From Streptomyces sp. NBC_00654 (GTDB lineage: Bacteria; Actinomycetota; Actinomycetes; Streptomycetales; Streptomycetaceae): a stretch of 64,000 nt of DNA. Below, in pieces: positions 37,656-45,755 of this stretch (positions are counted from its first letter, which is position 1; every line of letters begins with the position of its first letter). The stretch is taken from assembly GCF_026341775.1 (NCBI RefSeq), contig NZ_JAPEOB010000002.1, forward strand, positions 1-64,000, given 5' to 3'. The position numbers and the translations under genes were made by a program. The notes below the pieces were generated by a model. The model made no database searches, was not told where the DNA came from, and saw nothing but the letters and a program-made list of their open reading frames with translations.

Positions 37656-38380
37656 CGGCCGCGGTGCCCAATCGTTTAGGTGAGCATGGGGCGGGGCGAT
37701 CTCACGGATGCCGAGTGGGCACGGCTGCGGCCGTTTCTGCCGGTCAGTAACGGGCGTTGTGGCAGGTGGCGGGATCATCGGCAGGTGATCGACGGGATTC
37801 TGCACTGGGTGCGGACCGGGGTGCAGTGGCGTGATCTGCCCGAGAGGTTCGGGCCGTGGAAGACCGTCTATGAACGCCACCGTCTGTGGTCGGCCGACGG
37901 GACTTGGGAGCGTCTGCTCCAGCAGGTCCAGGCCGACGCGGTTGAGGGGATCGACTGGGACATCTCTGTCGAATCCACCGTCGTGCGTGCGCATCAGCAT
38001 GCGGCCGGCGCCCGCACCGGCCCGCCGCCGGCCCCCGCTTCAAAGGGGGCCGCGAAGGCAGAACACCAGGACGAGACGCCGTGGCAGAGTTTTCACGGCC
38101 GCTTGGTGGAGGTGGCGCGGGAGGCGAGGGCTTGGGCCGCTCGCGGGGCGGTTTCACCAGCAAAATCCACCTGAACGCGGATGGCCTCTGCCGTCCGCTG
38201 TCCCTGGTCGTCACGCCAGGGCAGCGGGCGGACTGCACCCAGTTCAAATTGGTGCTGGAGAAGATCCGGGTCCCCCGTCTCGGGCCGGGCAGGCCCCGCA
38301 AGAAGCCGGACGGGCCCTGACCCCGGAGTTTGGACACCGGAGAGACTTGGATCTTGATGGTCCAGGAGAACGGAGTCCCT

Positions 38381-38692
38381 GTGGGGATGAAGCACTATCC
38401 CACCGAGTTCAAGGCGGACGCGGTGGCGCTCTACCAGTCGCGTCCGGGAGCGACGATCAAGTCGGTTGCCACCGATCTCGGGGTGAACACCGAGACGCTG
38501 CGGAACTGGATCCGGGCCGCCGACGGACGCCGTGCCGGTGCCCACTCCGCGCCTGCGGCTGCGCCGCAGCCTGGCGGCGAGCTGGTTCAGGCGGAGCTGG
38601 CCGCCGCGCGCAAGAGGATCCGCGAGCTGGAGGAAGAACGCGACATCCTCCGCAAGGCGGCCCGGTATTTCGCGACGGAGACGCGCTGGTGA
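38381..38692 (+). CDS. IS3 transposase OrfA (copy 2)
   Basis: Identical in translation to the copy 1 OrfA, from GTG 38381: OrfA-type HTH and leucine-rich coiled segment. Overlaps the orfB start by GTGA. It can still be made and could in principle act on copies of the element, but its own orfB is broken. Confidence 0.85.
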   Translation: MGMKHYPTEFKADAVALYQSRPGATIKSVATDLGVNTETLRNWIRAADGRRAGAHSAPAAAPQPGGELVQAELAAARKRIRELEEERDILRKAARYFATETRW

Positions 38693-39590
38693 CCCGCTGC
38701 CAGTTCGTTGAAGATCATCAGCGCCGGTTCGGCGTCAAGCGGCTCTGTGACATTCTCGGGATCTCCCGCTCGAGCTTCTACTACTGGCGCCGGACCGCCC
38801 CTGCCAGGGTGGCCCGGCAGGCCGCTGACGCCCAGCTCGCCGCCCGGATACGCAAGGTCCACGAGGACTCCGACGGCACCTACGGCGCCCCGAGAATCAC
38901 CGCTGAGCTCCGCGACGACGGCGGCCAGGCGGTCAACCACAAGCGGGTTGCGAGGATCATGCGGACGATCGGGCTCGAGGGCGTCCGGCTGCGGCGCCGG
39001 CAGCGCACCACCGTCGCGGACCCGGCCGCGCCGAAGGCGCCGGACCTGATCGGGCGTGACTTCACCGCCACGGCCCCGAACACGAAGTACGTCGGCGACA
39101 TCACCTACCTGAGGATCGGTGGCGGGAAGTTCTGCTATCTCGCGACCGTCATCGACCTCTGCTCGAGACGCCTGGCGGGGTGGGCAGTCGCCGATCACAT
39201 GCGGACCGAACTCGTTACCGACGCCCTGGCCGCCGCCGAGCGGACCCGCGGGAGCCTGGCCGGGGCGGTGATGCACACCGACCACGGCTCGCAATACACG
39301 AGCCGAGAATTCGCCGAAGCCTGCAGGTCAGCAGGGGTCCGTCAGAGCATGAGCGCGGTCGGGTCCAGCGCGGACAACGCACTGGCGGAGTCGTTCAACG
39401 CGACCTTCAAAGAGAGACGCTGAAGGGGCAAAGGGGCTGGCCAAGCGAGCGTGAGGCCCGGCTCGACGCCTTCCGATGGCTGACCCGATACAACACCCGA
39501 CGCCGGCATTCCCGCCTCGGACAACGCTCCCCGATCGCCTACGAGACCACCTTCCACCCACTATCAACTACCCTGACCCGAGCCGCATAG
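38689..39590 (+). pseudogene. IS3 transposase OrfB (copy 2), one-base frameshift
   Basis: Same protein as copy 1 up to the catalytic Glu region (NALAESFNATFK); then loss of one A (AAA instead of AAAA at 39409-39411) gives ERR and a stop at 39421-39423. The lost tail (RETLKGQRGWPSEREARL...YNTRRRHSRLGQRSPIAYE) is readable in the next frame to 39590. All three acidic residues precede the break, but the C-terminal part is missing, so activity is doubtful. Confidence 0.9.
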
Positions 39591-39944
39591 ATGTGTTCAA
39601 GCTCCGGGGTCAAGGCCCGACAGCCTTGCTGCGGACAAGGCTTACAGCAACGGCCTCGTCCGCGACTACTTGCGGCGCCGAGGCGTCCGGCACACGATCC
39701 CGGAGAAGACTGACAGCCAGGCCGCCCGCCTACGCAAAGGCTCAGGCGGCGGGCGACCGCCCGCGTTCAACGAAGAGCGGTACAAGAAACGCAACACCGT
39801 CGAGCGGGCCATCAACAAGCTCAAGCACGCCAGAGCCGTCGCCACTCGATACGACAAGCGCGGCTACGTCTTCCTCGGCACCGCCACCGCAGCAGCCCTC
39901 GTCATCTGGCTCCGCACGTGATCGCCCGGACAAGTCCTAGCCGA

Positions 39945-40125
39945 TCACCTCGCGGGTGGCCAGGTCCAGCCACGAGGCGAGGTAGAGCCGGCCCTCGGCG
40001 GTGGGGATGTAGGTGATATCTCCGACGATCTACGTGCCGGGGCGGGCGGCGGTGAAGTCCCGGCCGATCAGGTCGGGCGAGGGGGCGGCCTTGGTGTCGG
40101 TCCTGGTCGGGCTCACGTCCCAGTC
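39945..40125 (-). pseudogene. IS3-type transposase OrfB (type B), N-terminal/core part
   Basis: Minus strand: SPTRTDTKAAPSPDLIGRDF, TAARPGT, an in-frame TAG, then [30 protein letters not shown] (first catalytic Asp in GDITY). It joins MADHHRA at 36961 once the IS5-like element is removed. The 5' part of the gene is gone. Doubly inactivated by the stop codon and the insertion. Confidence 0.75.
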
Positions 40126-40309
40126 TCCAGGTGCCCACGATCAAGGGGAAGCTTCAAGGTGTTCTTGGCCCCGGTGGACGGATACCGGCCCAGATGGGGG
40201 GCCGAACGGTCCACACAGACGCACCGGAGCGGCTCCGCCGCCGGTGGGCGTGGCATCGTGGGAACAGTCAAGACCGGACCGGTTGGCCGACGTGCGGGCA
40301 GGTGGATTC

Positions 40310-41539
40310 GTGAACAGACCCGTTATCGACTACCAGGCCGTGTTCCAGGCCCTGCCCGGTCCGGTCGCGCTGCTGACCCCCGAGCTGGTGTACGCAGACG
40401 CCAACGCGGAGTTCCTGTCGATGTCCGGGCGCACCCGCGGCCAGGTCGTCGGCCGCTACCTGTTCGATGTCTTTCCCGACAACCCTAACGACCGTGGGGC
40501 GACCGGTATGCGCAACCTGTACGCCTCCCTGCGGCGGGTCGTGGACACCGGAGAGCGCGACAGCATGGCTCTGCAGCGCTACGACGTGGAGGACCCCGAG
40601 CGGCTCGGGGTGTGGCAGGAGCGGTACTGGAGCCCGGTCAACGTCCCCGTCCTCGCCCCGGATGGCAGCGTGGCACTGCTGCTGCACCGGGTCGAAGAGG
40701 TCACCGAACTCATCCGCGCCCGCGGTGCTCGGGGCGGGGAGCGCGCCCCGGTCCTGGAGACCGAGCTCTACACCCGGGCCCGGGAACTGCAGGAAGTCAA
40801 CGAGCGCCTGCGCCAGGCTCATGCCCGCGAGCGCGAGGTCGCCCTCCATCTCCAGCGGGCGATGCTGCCCGCGCCCCGCCCCCTCGGTCATCATCGTGCG
40901 GCCGTCCGCTACCGCCCCGCCGTGGGGGCTCTGAACGTGTGCGGCGACTGGTACGACCTCGCCGACCTGCCCGACGGCAATCGCACCGTCGTCGCGGTCG
41001 GCGATGTCGTCGGCCACGGGCTGCGTGCCGCCGGAGTCATGGGCCAGCTCCGCAGCGCGCTGTCCGCCGCCTCACGCGTCGCCGACGGCCCCGCACAGGC
41101 TCTGGAGGTCCTTGGCCTGTACGCGCGCTCCGTCGACGGAGCAGAATCGGCCACCGCCGTGTCGGTCTTCATCGACTGGACCGGCCGCACCCTCACCTAC
41201 AGCAGCGCGGGCCATCCCCCGCCCGCGCTGCGCCACCCCGATGGCACCGTCACCTTCCTCGACCAGGCCACCGACCCCCCGCTCGGCGCCCGCCCCGAGC
41301 ACGTCCCCGGGCCTCAGGCCCAAACCGCGTTCGCTGACGGCTCCGCCCTTGTCCTCTATACCGACGGACTTATCGAACGCCGCCGAGAAGACATCGACAC
41401 CGGGCTCTTGCGCCTCGCCGACTCTCTCGCCCGTCACGGCACGACCGATCCCGACACGCTCGGCGACGCTCTCCTGACCGACCTGATCCCTCCATCCGGC
41501 CTCACCGACGACACCGCCTTGATCGTCGTGCGCCTGTGA
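40310..41539 (+). CDS. PAS-domain PP2C-type (SpoIIE) phosphatase
   Basis: 409 residues from GTG 40310; the longer frame upstream is part of the IS remnant. An N-terminal PAS domain (residues 5-130: YQAVFQALPGPVALLTPELV, YADANAEFLSMSGRTRGQVV, ERYWSPVNVPVLAPDGSVAL), a coiled linker (RARELQEVNERLRQAHARER), then the SpoIIE PP2C domain from about 185: AVRYRPAVGALNVCGDWYDL, VVAVGDVVGHGLRAAGVMGQ (metal-binding Asp), LTYSSAGHPPPALRHPDG, LVLYTDGLIERR, LTDDTALIVVRL. The motifs are complete. Such proteins dephosphorylate anti-anti-sigma factors in stress signalling; the partner is not in this window. Followed by a hairpin. Confidence 0.92.
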   Translation: MNRPVIDYQAVFQALPGPVALLTPELVYADANAEFLSMSGRTRGQVVGRYLFDVFPDNPNDRGATGMRNLYASLRRVVDTGERDSMALQRYDVEDPERLGVWQERYWSPVNVPVLAPDGSVALLLHRVEEVTELIRARGARGGERAPVLETELYTRARELQEVNERLRQAHAREREVALHLQRAMLPAPRPLGHHRAAVRYRPAVGALNVCGDWYDLADLPDGNRTVVAVGDVVGHGLRAAGVMGQLRSALSAASRVADGPAQALEVLGLYARSVDGAESATAVSVFIDWTGRTLTYSSAGHPPPALRHPDGTVTFLDQATDPPLGARPEHVPGPQAQTAFADGSALVLYTDGLIERRREDIDTGLLRLADSLARHGTTDPDTLGDALLTDLIPPSGLTDDTALIVVRL

Positions 41540-41553
41540 CGACCGGGAAGCAG

Positions 41554-41576
41554 CCGGTCCGCTTCCTTCGGACCGG
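41554..41576 (+). terminator. Hairpin after the SpoIIE-type gene
   Basis: Stem CCGGTCCG/CGGACCGG with a 7-nt loop, 14 bp after the stop. Confidence 0.55.
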
Positions 41577-42036
41577 GCTTCGCACCGCCCAGGTCCCCCG
41601 TCGACGTCAGAGGAAACCCGGTGGCACAGGAGGCAACGGCCCCGATCACGGAGGGCCGATCCTGCGGTCGCCCGGCGCGACTGGCATCTACGGGCCCGAA
41701 TCAGGGGCATCAGCGACTACACCCAGGGCGAGAAATACCCGCTCGTCCAGTGGGGCCGGGCAGCCAGTCCGCAATTACTGGTGGACATCCCAGATCACCA
41801 ACATGCCCACCTTGTTCCCAACGACCACGTCGCAGTCCTGAGGATCATCGAAGACGCGACCTACCGGTGGGCCCGGCGATGCCGCGACAGGGCGGACCGG
41901 AGGCCGGAGACTACCAGGGGTCTCACAGGATCCGATGGGCCTCTCCCCTCTTTTGCACCCTCAGCTACTCCCTCCCGGCCAGGACCGGGGTCAGGTCCGT
42001 CGACAGGCGGTCCAGGCCGTCTCGCGTGGATCTCGC

Positions 42037-42292
42037 GTTGGCCGAAGCGAGCGGTCAGTTGTGGAGGGACACGGTTCGCGTACGTCCGACAGCTGAGCAG
42101 GATCGGAACGCGTCGTCACGGCTTGTCGAGGCGGATGCAGCCCCATTCAAGGTCGAGCTGTACGAGCGAGCGGCGGATCCCCAGGTGCTGTGGATCGATC
42201 GGGCTCAGAGGTCACAGGCCGGGCAGTACGCCAGGCATGTGAGGCGATTTCGAGCGCGGCAGCGGCAGCGGCACGGGGCGGGTGAGCAGTAG
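42037..42292 (+). CDS. Hypothetical protein or 3' remnant
   Basis: The + frame reads LALAEASGQLWRDTVRVRPT, EADAAPFKVELYERAADPQV, LWIDRAQRSQAGQYARHVRR and stops at 42292. The composition looks coding; the start is not fixed and the region before it (41577-42036) holds only short coding-like pieces (ISDYTQGEKYPLVQWGRAAS). No family recognised. Confidence 0.3.
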
Positions 42293-42380
42293 CTTTCGGA
42301 TCATCTGATCGTTGGCCGGGGTCTGTCGTTGATTGACGCCCAATGGACACACATCGACACCGCTCCGGTTGGGGGTCTGA

Positions 42381-42464
42381 GTCTCCAACACCAAGAGCCG
42401 CCGGAACCGGCTCACCCGGGAACAGCGCGAGGCCTTGGCCGGGCTGGGTGTGGAGTGGGTGTGA
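42381..42464 (+). pseudogene. HA-domain protein tail fragment
   Basis: VSNTKSRRNRLTREQREALA, GLGVEWV, stop: the last 28 residues of the HA-helicase family, preceded by an in-frame stop. Only this tail remains, followed by the family's usual downstream segment and hairpin. Confidence 0.65.
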
Positions 42465-42506
42465 CGCCGGCCGTGGCCGGTCGTTGAACCAGCCGGAACG
42501 GCACAG

Positions 42507-42542
42507 CACGAGACCCCGGGCGATAGCACCCGGGGTCTCGTG
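42507..42542 (+). terminator. Hairpin tail of the HA-gene family (copy A)
   Basis: Perfect 14-bp stem CACGAGACCCCGGG/CCCGGGGTCTCGTG, loop CGATAGCA. Similar hairpins follow the same GTTGAACC...GGAACGGCAC segment near 45034 and 60795. Confidence 0.75.
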
Positions 42543-42763
42543 CCATCCAGCAAACAGGAGTCGGGGACAGCGCACGTCTCGGGAGCGCGTGCCCGGCAGT
42601 GCCGTCTGCGTGGCAGCCAACAGACTGGCCGCCGGCCTTCCGGCCGTCACCAACACGCGGAGCGAGGGCACTGAGCCCGGCCTGGACCAAGGGCGAACCC
42701 GAAGCGCTCACCGCGCCTTCGCCAGCACGGTCCGGAACCAGCATTCCTCATCCCGGCTGCAGA

Positions 42764-43129
42764 TCACCCCCAGCCGATGCCCACACACTCCTCAGCGACC
42801 CATCCGTCCCTGCCGTTGACCTTCACCGTCATCCAACCGTTCCCACCGCCACAGGAGGAGTAGCTCTGACCGCTCGTCACCGTGTCCTTGTCGACGCCGC
42901 AGGGCAACTTTCCGCCCTTCGCCATCGTCCCGATGGTGGTGTACCGAGTTCCAGGACCGCTACGCACGTTGAGAGCATCACCTGACACATTCTTGATGTA
43001 GCAGCTGGCAGCTGCGACAGCAGGAGCACCGGCTCCTGCCTCAGCAGCGTTCACCGGAGAAACAGCTGCCATCAGGAGTGCGGCCACGGCCGTACCACCA
43101 ACCGCTACGGCCTGCATGGACAAACGCAT
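42764..43129 (-). CDS. Secreted SH3-domain protein
   Basis: 121 residues from ATG 43129. Sec signal peptide at residues 1-29 (MRLSMQAVAVGGTAVAALLM ... VNAAEA), then a bacterial SH3 fold: SCYIKNVSGDALNVRSGPGT, RYTTIGTMAKGGKLPCGVDK, NGWMTVKVNGRDGWVAEECV, with the LNVRSGPGT and GW(V)A signatures and four Cys that may pair outside the cell. Such small exported SH3 proteins bind peptidoglycan or proteins. Monocistronic. Confidence 0.85.
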   Translation of the reverse strand: MRLSMQAVAVGGTAVAALLMAAVSPVNAAEAGAGAPAVAAASCYIKNVSGDALNVRSGPGTRYTTIGTMAKGGKLPCGVDKDTVTSGQSYSSCGGGNGWMTVKVNGRDGWVAEECVGIGWG

Positions 43130-43415
43130 CTAAATCTCTCCTCATCAAGATCCATTACAGCGTGCTGAGGCTACGTCCGCCGACATAGATCCAAAAGATC
43201 ATTTCTGGCCACAACCAGGGGAAACAGCCACGATGACCACCTCTCTCCGTCAACGGTGGAGGCACCGCCGCCGCGACCGCAGCGAGCAGACAAGTGCGTC
43301 CCGCCCCGGCCGTATGGATGCTTCTCGACCAACCCCCGAACCGGGCGGTCAGCCGAGTCGCCGGTGCGGTGGGGGCGCATCGATGACCAGCACATCGCCG
43401 GGCCCGGGCTGGGGT

Positions 43416-43718
43416 TCACCCCGGGTCCGTCATCGAGGGCCGCCCGTCCCAGGCCAGTACCGCGGCATGCGCCGCATCGGTCCCGGCCCGGGGCGGGGGC
43501 GGGCTGATGGCCCACTTCCTGGCCAGGTCGAGGAACTCGTCGCCCAGATCAACAAACAGCGAAGGAGTCACCTCCCGCCGCAGGGACCCGGCCGGGTCCA
43601 CCGCGGCCGGACGCAGGGTTCCCAGCACGGGTGGCTGTCCGCCGTCGGCAGGTTCAGAGGCACCGATTCCGTGACCGCGAGCGAGCCAGTGGTGTACCGG
43701 CCCCGCATACCGGCTCAT
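43416..43718 (-). CDS. Weak candidate ORF
   Basis: From ATG 43718: MSRYAGPVHHWLARGHGIGA, PSLFVDLGDEFLDLARKWAI. The middle looks coding (acidic helix) but no family or ribosome-binding site supports it. The rest of 43130-43799 has nothing I can name. Confidence 0.2.
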   Translation of the reverse strand: MSRYAGPVHHWLARGHGIGASEPADGGQPPVLGTLRPAAVDPAGSLRREVTPSLFVDLGDEFLDLARKWAISPPPPRAGTDAAHAAVLAWDGRPSMTDPG

Positions 43719-43799
43719 GACAGTGAAACCCACCCGCGCAAACACCCAGCCAGCACAAACACCGAAAACTGACGCCACATCACTGACAAAACCCCACTA

Positions 43800-43949
43800 A
43801 CGCCAGACCAGCACATCGCATTCGGCAAGGACCAGGAGGAGCGGGAGTACAAGTTGGGGGCTTGGAACGGCAACCAACGGAGCAGGGCCGCGACGCTGAC
43901 GCCGGAGCGGATGGAGCAGTTGTCCGCGATCGGGATGCGGTGGCCGTGA
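43800..43949 (+). pseudogene. HA-domain protein tail fragment (second type)
   Basis: TPDQHIAFGKDQEEREYKLG, AWNGNQRSRAATLTPERMEQ, LSAIGMRWP, stop. The LGxWxxNQRSRAATL...LxxIGMRW pattern is the last HA repeat of another subfamily of these helicases. Its TGA overlaps the next ATG (43949). Confidence 0.6.
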
Positions 43950-44100
43950 TGGCCATCGTCGTCACTTCGGTCGCCGCCCTCGCGGCCGGCTGTATGCTCG
44001 GGCGGCTGCGGTGGCAGCGGGCGGGTGACTGGGAAACCGATCAGGTCCGCTTCACCGGGCCGTGGGTCTGCGGCGGCTTTGGGGGCGGCGTCGGCACGAA
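43949..44100 (+). pseudogene. Small membrane-anchored protein, 5' part
   Basis: MAIVVTSVAALAAGCMLGRL, RWQRAGDWETDQVRFTGPWV: one membrane helix followed by a conserved-looking GDWxxDQVRFTGxWV segment that I remember from small Streptomyces phage or ICE proteins. After about 44090 the frame loses sense, so the 3' part is probably shifted. Confidence 0.4.
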
Positions 44101-44237
44101 AGCCGCCCCGGCACCAGCTGATCCGCCTCATCGACGGCCGGATGGCCGAGATGTCGGCCTACCGCCGGAGCGCTCCTTGACACTTCCGGTCCATACGTCT
44201 TGGCGATTGCCCGCGGGCCGTGGTTGGGCTTGCCATG

Positions 44238-44828
44238 ATGTGGACCATGCCTTCCCTGGTCACTCCTGTCATATCGCCTGGCAGCTTCAACTCCTCTTCC
44301 CAGCCGTCGCTGTCGATCGACGACGACTTACTGCTGCGGCCGTGGCTGTCTTCCGATGCGGCCGCCGTCGCGCGAGTGTTCCAGGACCGGGCGATCCAGC
44401 GCTGGCATCTGCGCAAGGCGGACTCCGAAGACGAAGCCCAGGAGTGGATCGAACAGTGGCGCAGCGGTTGGGAGAGCGAGGCCGCCTGCCATTGGGCCGT
44501 CGTCGCTGCCGACGGTGACCGGGTTCTCGGACGGGTCTCCCTCCAGTCCATCGTCTTGGTCGGTGGCCAAGCAGAGATCTCGTACTGGACGGCACCGGAG
44601 GCCCGTGGCAAGGGCGTCTGCTCCCGCGCTGTGGCCCGAGCGTCGAGCTGGGCACTGGAAGAGGCCGGGTTCAACCGACTCGAACTCGGCCACTCATCGG
44701 CCAATGCCGCATCCTGCCGCATCGCCGGGAAGACGGGCTTCGCTCTGGAAGGCGTACGGCGTCAGGCCTTGCTCCACGCCGACGGTTGGCACGACATGCA
44801 TCTGCACGCCCGAGTCCACGAAGCCTGA
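44238..44828 (+). CDS. RimJ/RimL-type GNAT acetyltransferase
   Basis: About 196 residues from ATG 44238 (44220 and 44247 are alternatives). GNAT core: LSIDDDLLLRPWLSSDAAAV, CHWAVVAADGDRVLGRVSLQ, AEISYWTAPEARGKGVCSRA (acetyl-CoA loop ARGKGV), VARASSWALEEAGFNRLELG, SANAASCRIAGKTGFALEGV. The pattern N/S-x-x-S-x-x-x-A-x-K-x-G-F-x-x-E-G is typical of the RimJ/RimL group, which acetylates protein N-termini or drugs. Intact. It is followed by an HA-family fragment. Confidence 0.85.
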   Translation: MWTMPSLVTPVISPGSFNSSSQPSLSIDDDLLLRPWLSSDAAAVARVFQDRAIQRWHLRKADSEDEAQEWIEQWRSGWESEAACHWAVVAADGDRVLGRVSLQSIVLVGGQAEISYWTAPEARGKGVCSRAVARASSWALEEAGFNRLELGHSSANAASCRIAGKTGFALEGVRRQALLHADGWHDMHLHARVHEA

Positions 44829-44856
44829 CCAACGTCCGGTCTCGCCAGCAGCCGAC

Positions 44857-44986
44857 CGTGCTCCGACGGGGCGTCGCCGCGCTCACCCAGTACAAGCAGC
44901 GGGAGAGGAAGACGGTCGTGTCCCGGTCGTGGAGCGAGGAGCTGCCGAACGGGACACCGGTCCGGCTCGGGGTGGAGTGGTCGTGA
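44857..44986 (+). pseudogene. HA-domain protein fragment with internal deletion
   Basis: VLRRGVAALTQYKQRERKTV, SRSWSEELPNGTPVRLGVEW, S, stop. The start of the last HA repeat is joined directly to the final LGVEW(S/A), missing the SNTKSRR block. Confidence 0.6.
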
Positions 44987-45033
44987 CACCGAACATGGCC
45001 GGTCGTTGAACCGGTGGAACGGCACTGCACAGA

Positions 45034-45062
45034 GAGAACCCGGGCATCATCGCCCGGGGTCT
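45034..45062 (+). terminator. Hairpin tail of the HA-gene family (copy B)
   Basis: Stem GAGAACCCGGGC/GCCCGGGGTCTC with one mismatch and loop ATCATC, preceded by the same GTTGAACCGGTGGAACGGCA segment as at 60764. Confidence 0.65.
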
Positions 45063-45244
45063 CATACTGTCGGCGGCGTCGGCATCACGGGGCACCGTCC
45101 GGGGTGTCCGGGAGGTTCAGGCGGCCGAGTGCTTCCAGCAGGTGGGCAACGCTGCCGGATCTCCGGCGGTGCCTCTCGCCAGTGGGCCGCCAGCTGATCG
45201 AGGCGGGCGGTATCGCCCGGCTCCGCGACGGGCTGTTCTCCCAT
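45062..45244 (-). CDS. Small hypothetical protein
   Basis: 60 residues from ATG 45244 (MGEQPVAEPGDTARLDQLAA, HWREAPPEIRQRCPPAGSTR). The second half is Pro-rich and may be frameshifted. Translation is coupled to the upstream gene by a 1-bp overlap (TGATG). This pair resembles small genes of Streptomyces mobile elements; no function is known to me. Confidence 0.5.
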   Translation of the reverse strand: MGEQPVAEPGDTARLDQLAAHWREAPPEIRQRCPPAGSTRPPEPPGHPGRCPVMPTPPTV

Positions 45245-45498
45245 CAGATCTCCTCCGGCCGCAGGTCCCGGACCCAGCGCCACCGGCCTGTTGTATCGGG
45301 TGCGCACAGGGACCGGCCACCGGGGTGCTGACCGTGGTCGCTGACGATCGCGGTCCAGGGATCCGGATCACCGGTGTCCACCTGCACCACCCACCCAACG
45401 AGCGGACCGCCGTGCAGCTCGACCCCGGTCATCGTGTCGTCCACCACCTCACCGTACGAGGCAGACACAGCAAGCTGCCCAGAATGTTTGGGGCTCAT
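45244..45498 (-). CDS. Small hypothetical protein
   Basis: 84 residues from ATG 45498; an internal GTG near 45465 is an alternative that fits the similarity better (SASYGEVVDDTMTGVELHGG, PLVGWVVQVDTGDPDPWTAI, GRWRWVRDLRPEEI). Mostly beta-strand, as in small DNA- or protein-binding folds. Coupled to the next gene. Unrecognised. Confidence 0.5.
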   Translation of the reverse strand: MSPKHSGQLAVSASYGEVVDDTMTGVELHGGPLVGWVVQVDTGDPDPWTAIVSDHGQHPGGRSLCAPDTTGRWRWVRDLRPEEI

Positions 45499-45604
45499 CG
45501 TCGACCGCCTTACCTGCAACGGCACCATCTTCGAAACCGGCACCGACTCCTGCCGCCTCGCCAGCACCCGAGCCCGGGCAGAAGAACCGGCCGCGGCCAG
45601 CTGA
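45465..45604 (+). pseudogene. Zinc-ribbon-like C-terminal fragment
   Basis: CPECLGLIVDRLTCNGTIFE, TGTDSCRLASTRARAEEPAA, stop near 45604: a CxxC followed by two more Cys, looking like the end of a small zinc-ribbon protein. It overlaps the start of the opposite gene, so only one can be functional. Directly before a strong hairpin. Confidence 0.3.
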
Positions 45605-45623
45605 CTTCTGCGGCTTCAGTCTC

Positions 45624-45657
45624 GACGGCCCGCCGCCCTCACGGGCGGCGGGCCGTC
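45624..45657. terminator. Very strong hairpin terminator
   Basis: Perfect 15-bp stem GACGGCCCGCCGCCC/GGGCGGCGGGCCGTC with loop TCAC, between the + strand fragment ending at 45604 and the APH-like gene ending at 45756 on the other strand. It can serve both directions. Confidence 0.8.
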
Positions 45658-45755
45658 CCATGTGCTGATGTCATTCCGGAGGATCCCATCTGGCTTCTTG
45701 TGGCCGACTACCTCGGAGATCACCCAGCCCTGGCACAAACACGCAGGTCGCGTCT

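Larger units (their letters stand above)
38312..39618 (+). mobile_element. IS3-family element, copy 2
   Basis: 1307 bp, nearly identical to 18167-19474 including the ends, with a 3-bp target duplication GAC (38309-38311 and 39619-39621). It differs by loss of one A in the A-run at 39409-39411 and by at least one base change further on (CCCGCC for CCCACC). Confidence 0.92.
37686..39921 (+). pseudogene. IS5-type transposase, frameshifted and split by IS3 copy 2
   Basis: ATG 37686: MGRGDLTDAEWARLRPFLPV, IDGILHWVRTGVQWRDLPER, DWDISVESTVVRAHQHAAGA (first Asp). A frame change near 38127 leads to LGRSRGGFTSKIHLNADGLC and KKPD at 38311, where IS3 copy 2 begins. After the IS3 the protein resumes SLAADKAYSNGLVRDYLRRR (second Asp), EERYKKRNTVERAINKLKHA (Glu), VIWLRT, stop at 39919-39921 inside the right repeat. 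GAC flanks the IS3 on both sides. Confidence 0.85.
36962..39940 (+). mobile_element. IS5-like element carrying an S1-domain gene, itself split by IS3 copy 2
   Basis: 22-bp perfect inverted repeats beginning CTAGGACTTGTCCGGGCG at 36962-36983 and 39919-39940. Inside, in order: an S1-domain gene (37071-37655), and an IS5-type transposase (37686-39921) interrupted by IS3 copy 2 (38312-39618). The element itself interrupts an IS3-type orfB whose parts flank it exactly. Without the IS3 copy it would be about 1.67 kb. Confidence 0.8.
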
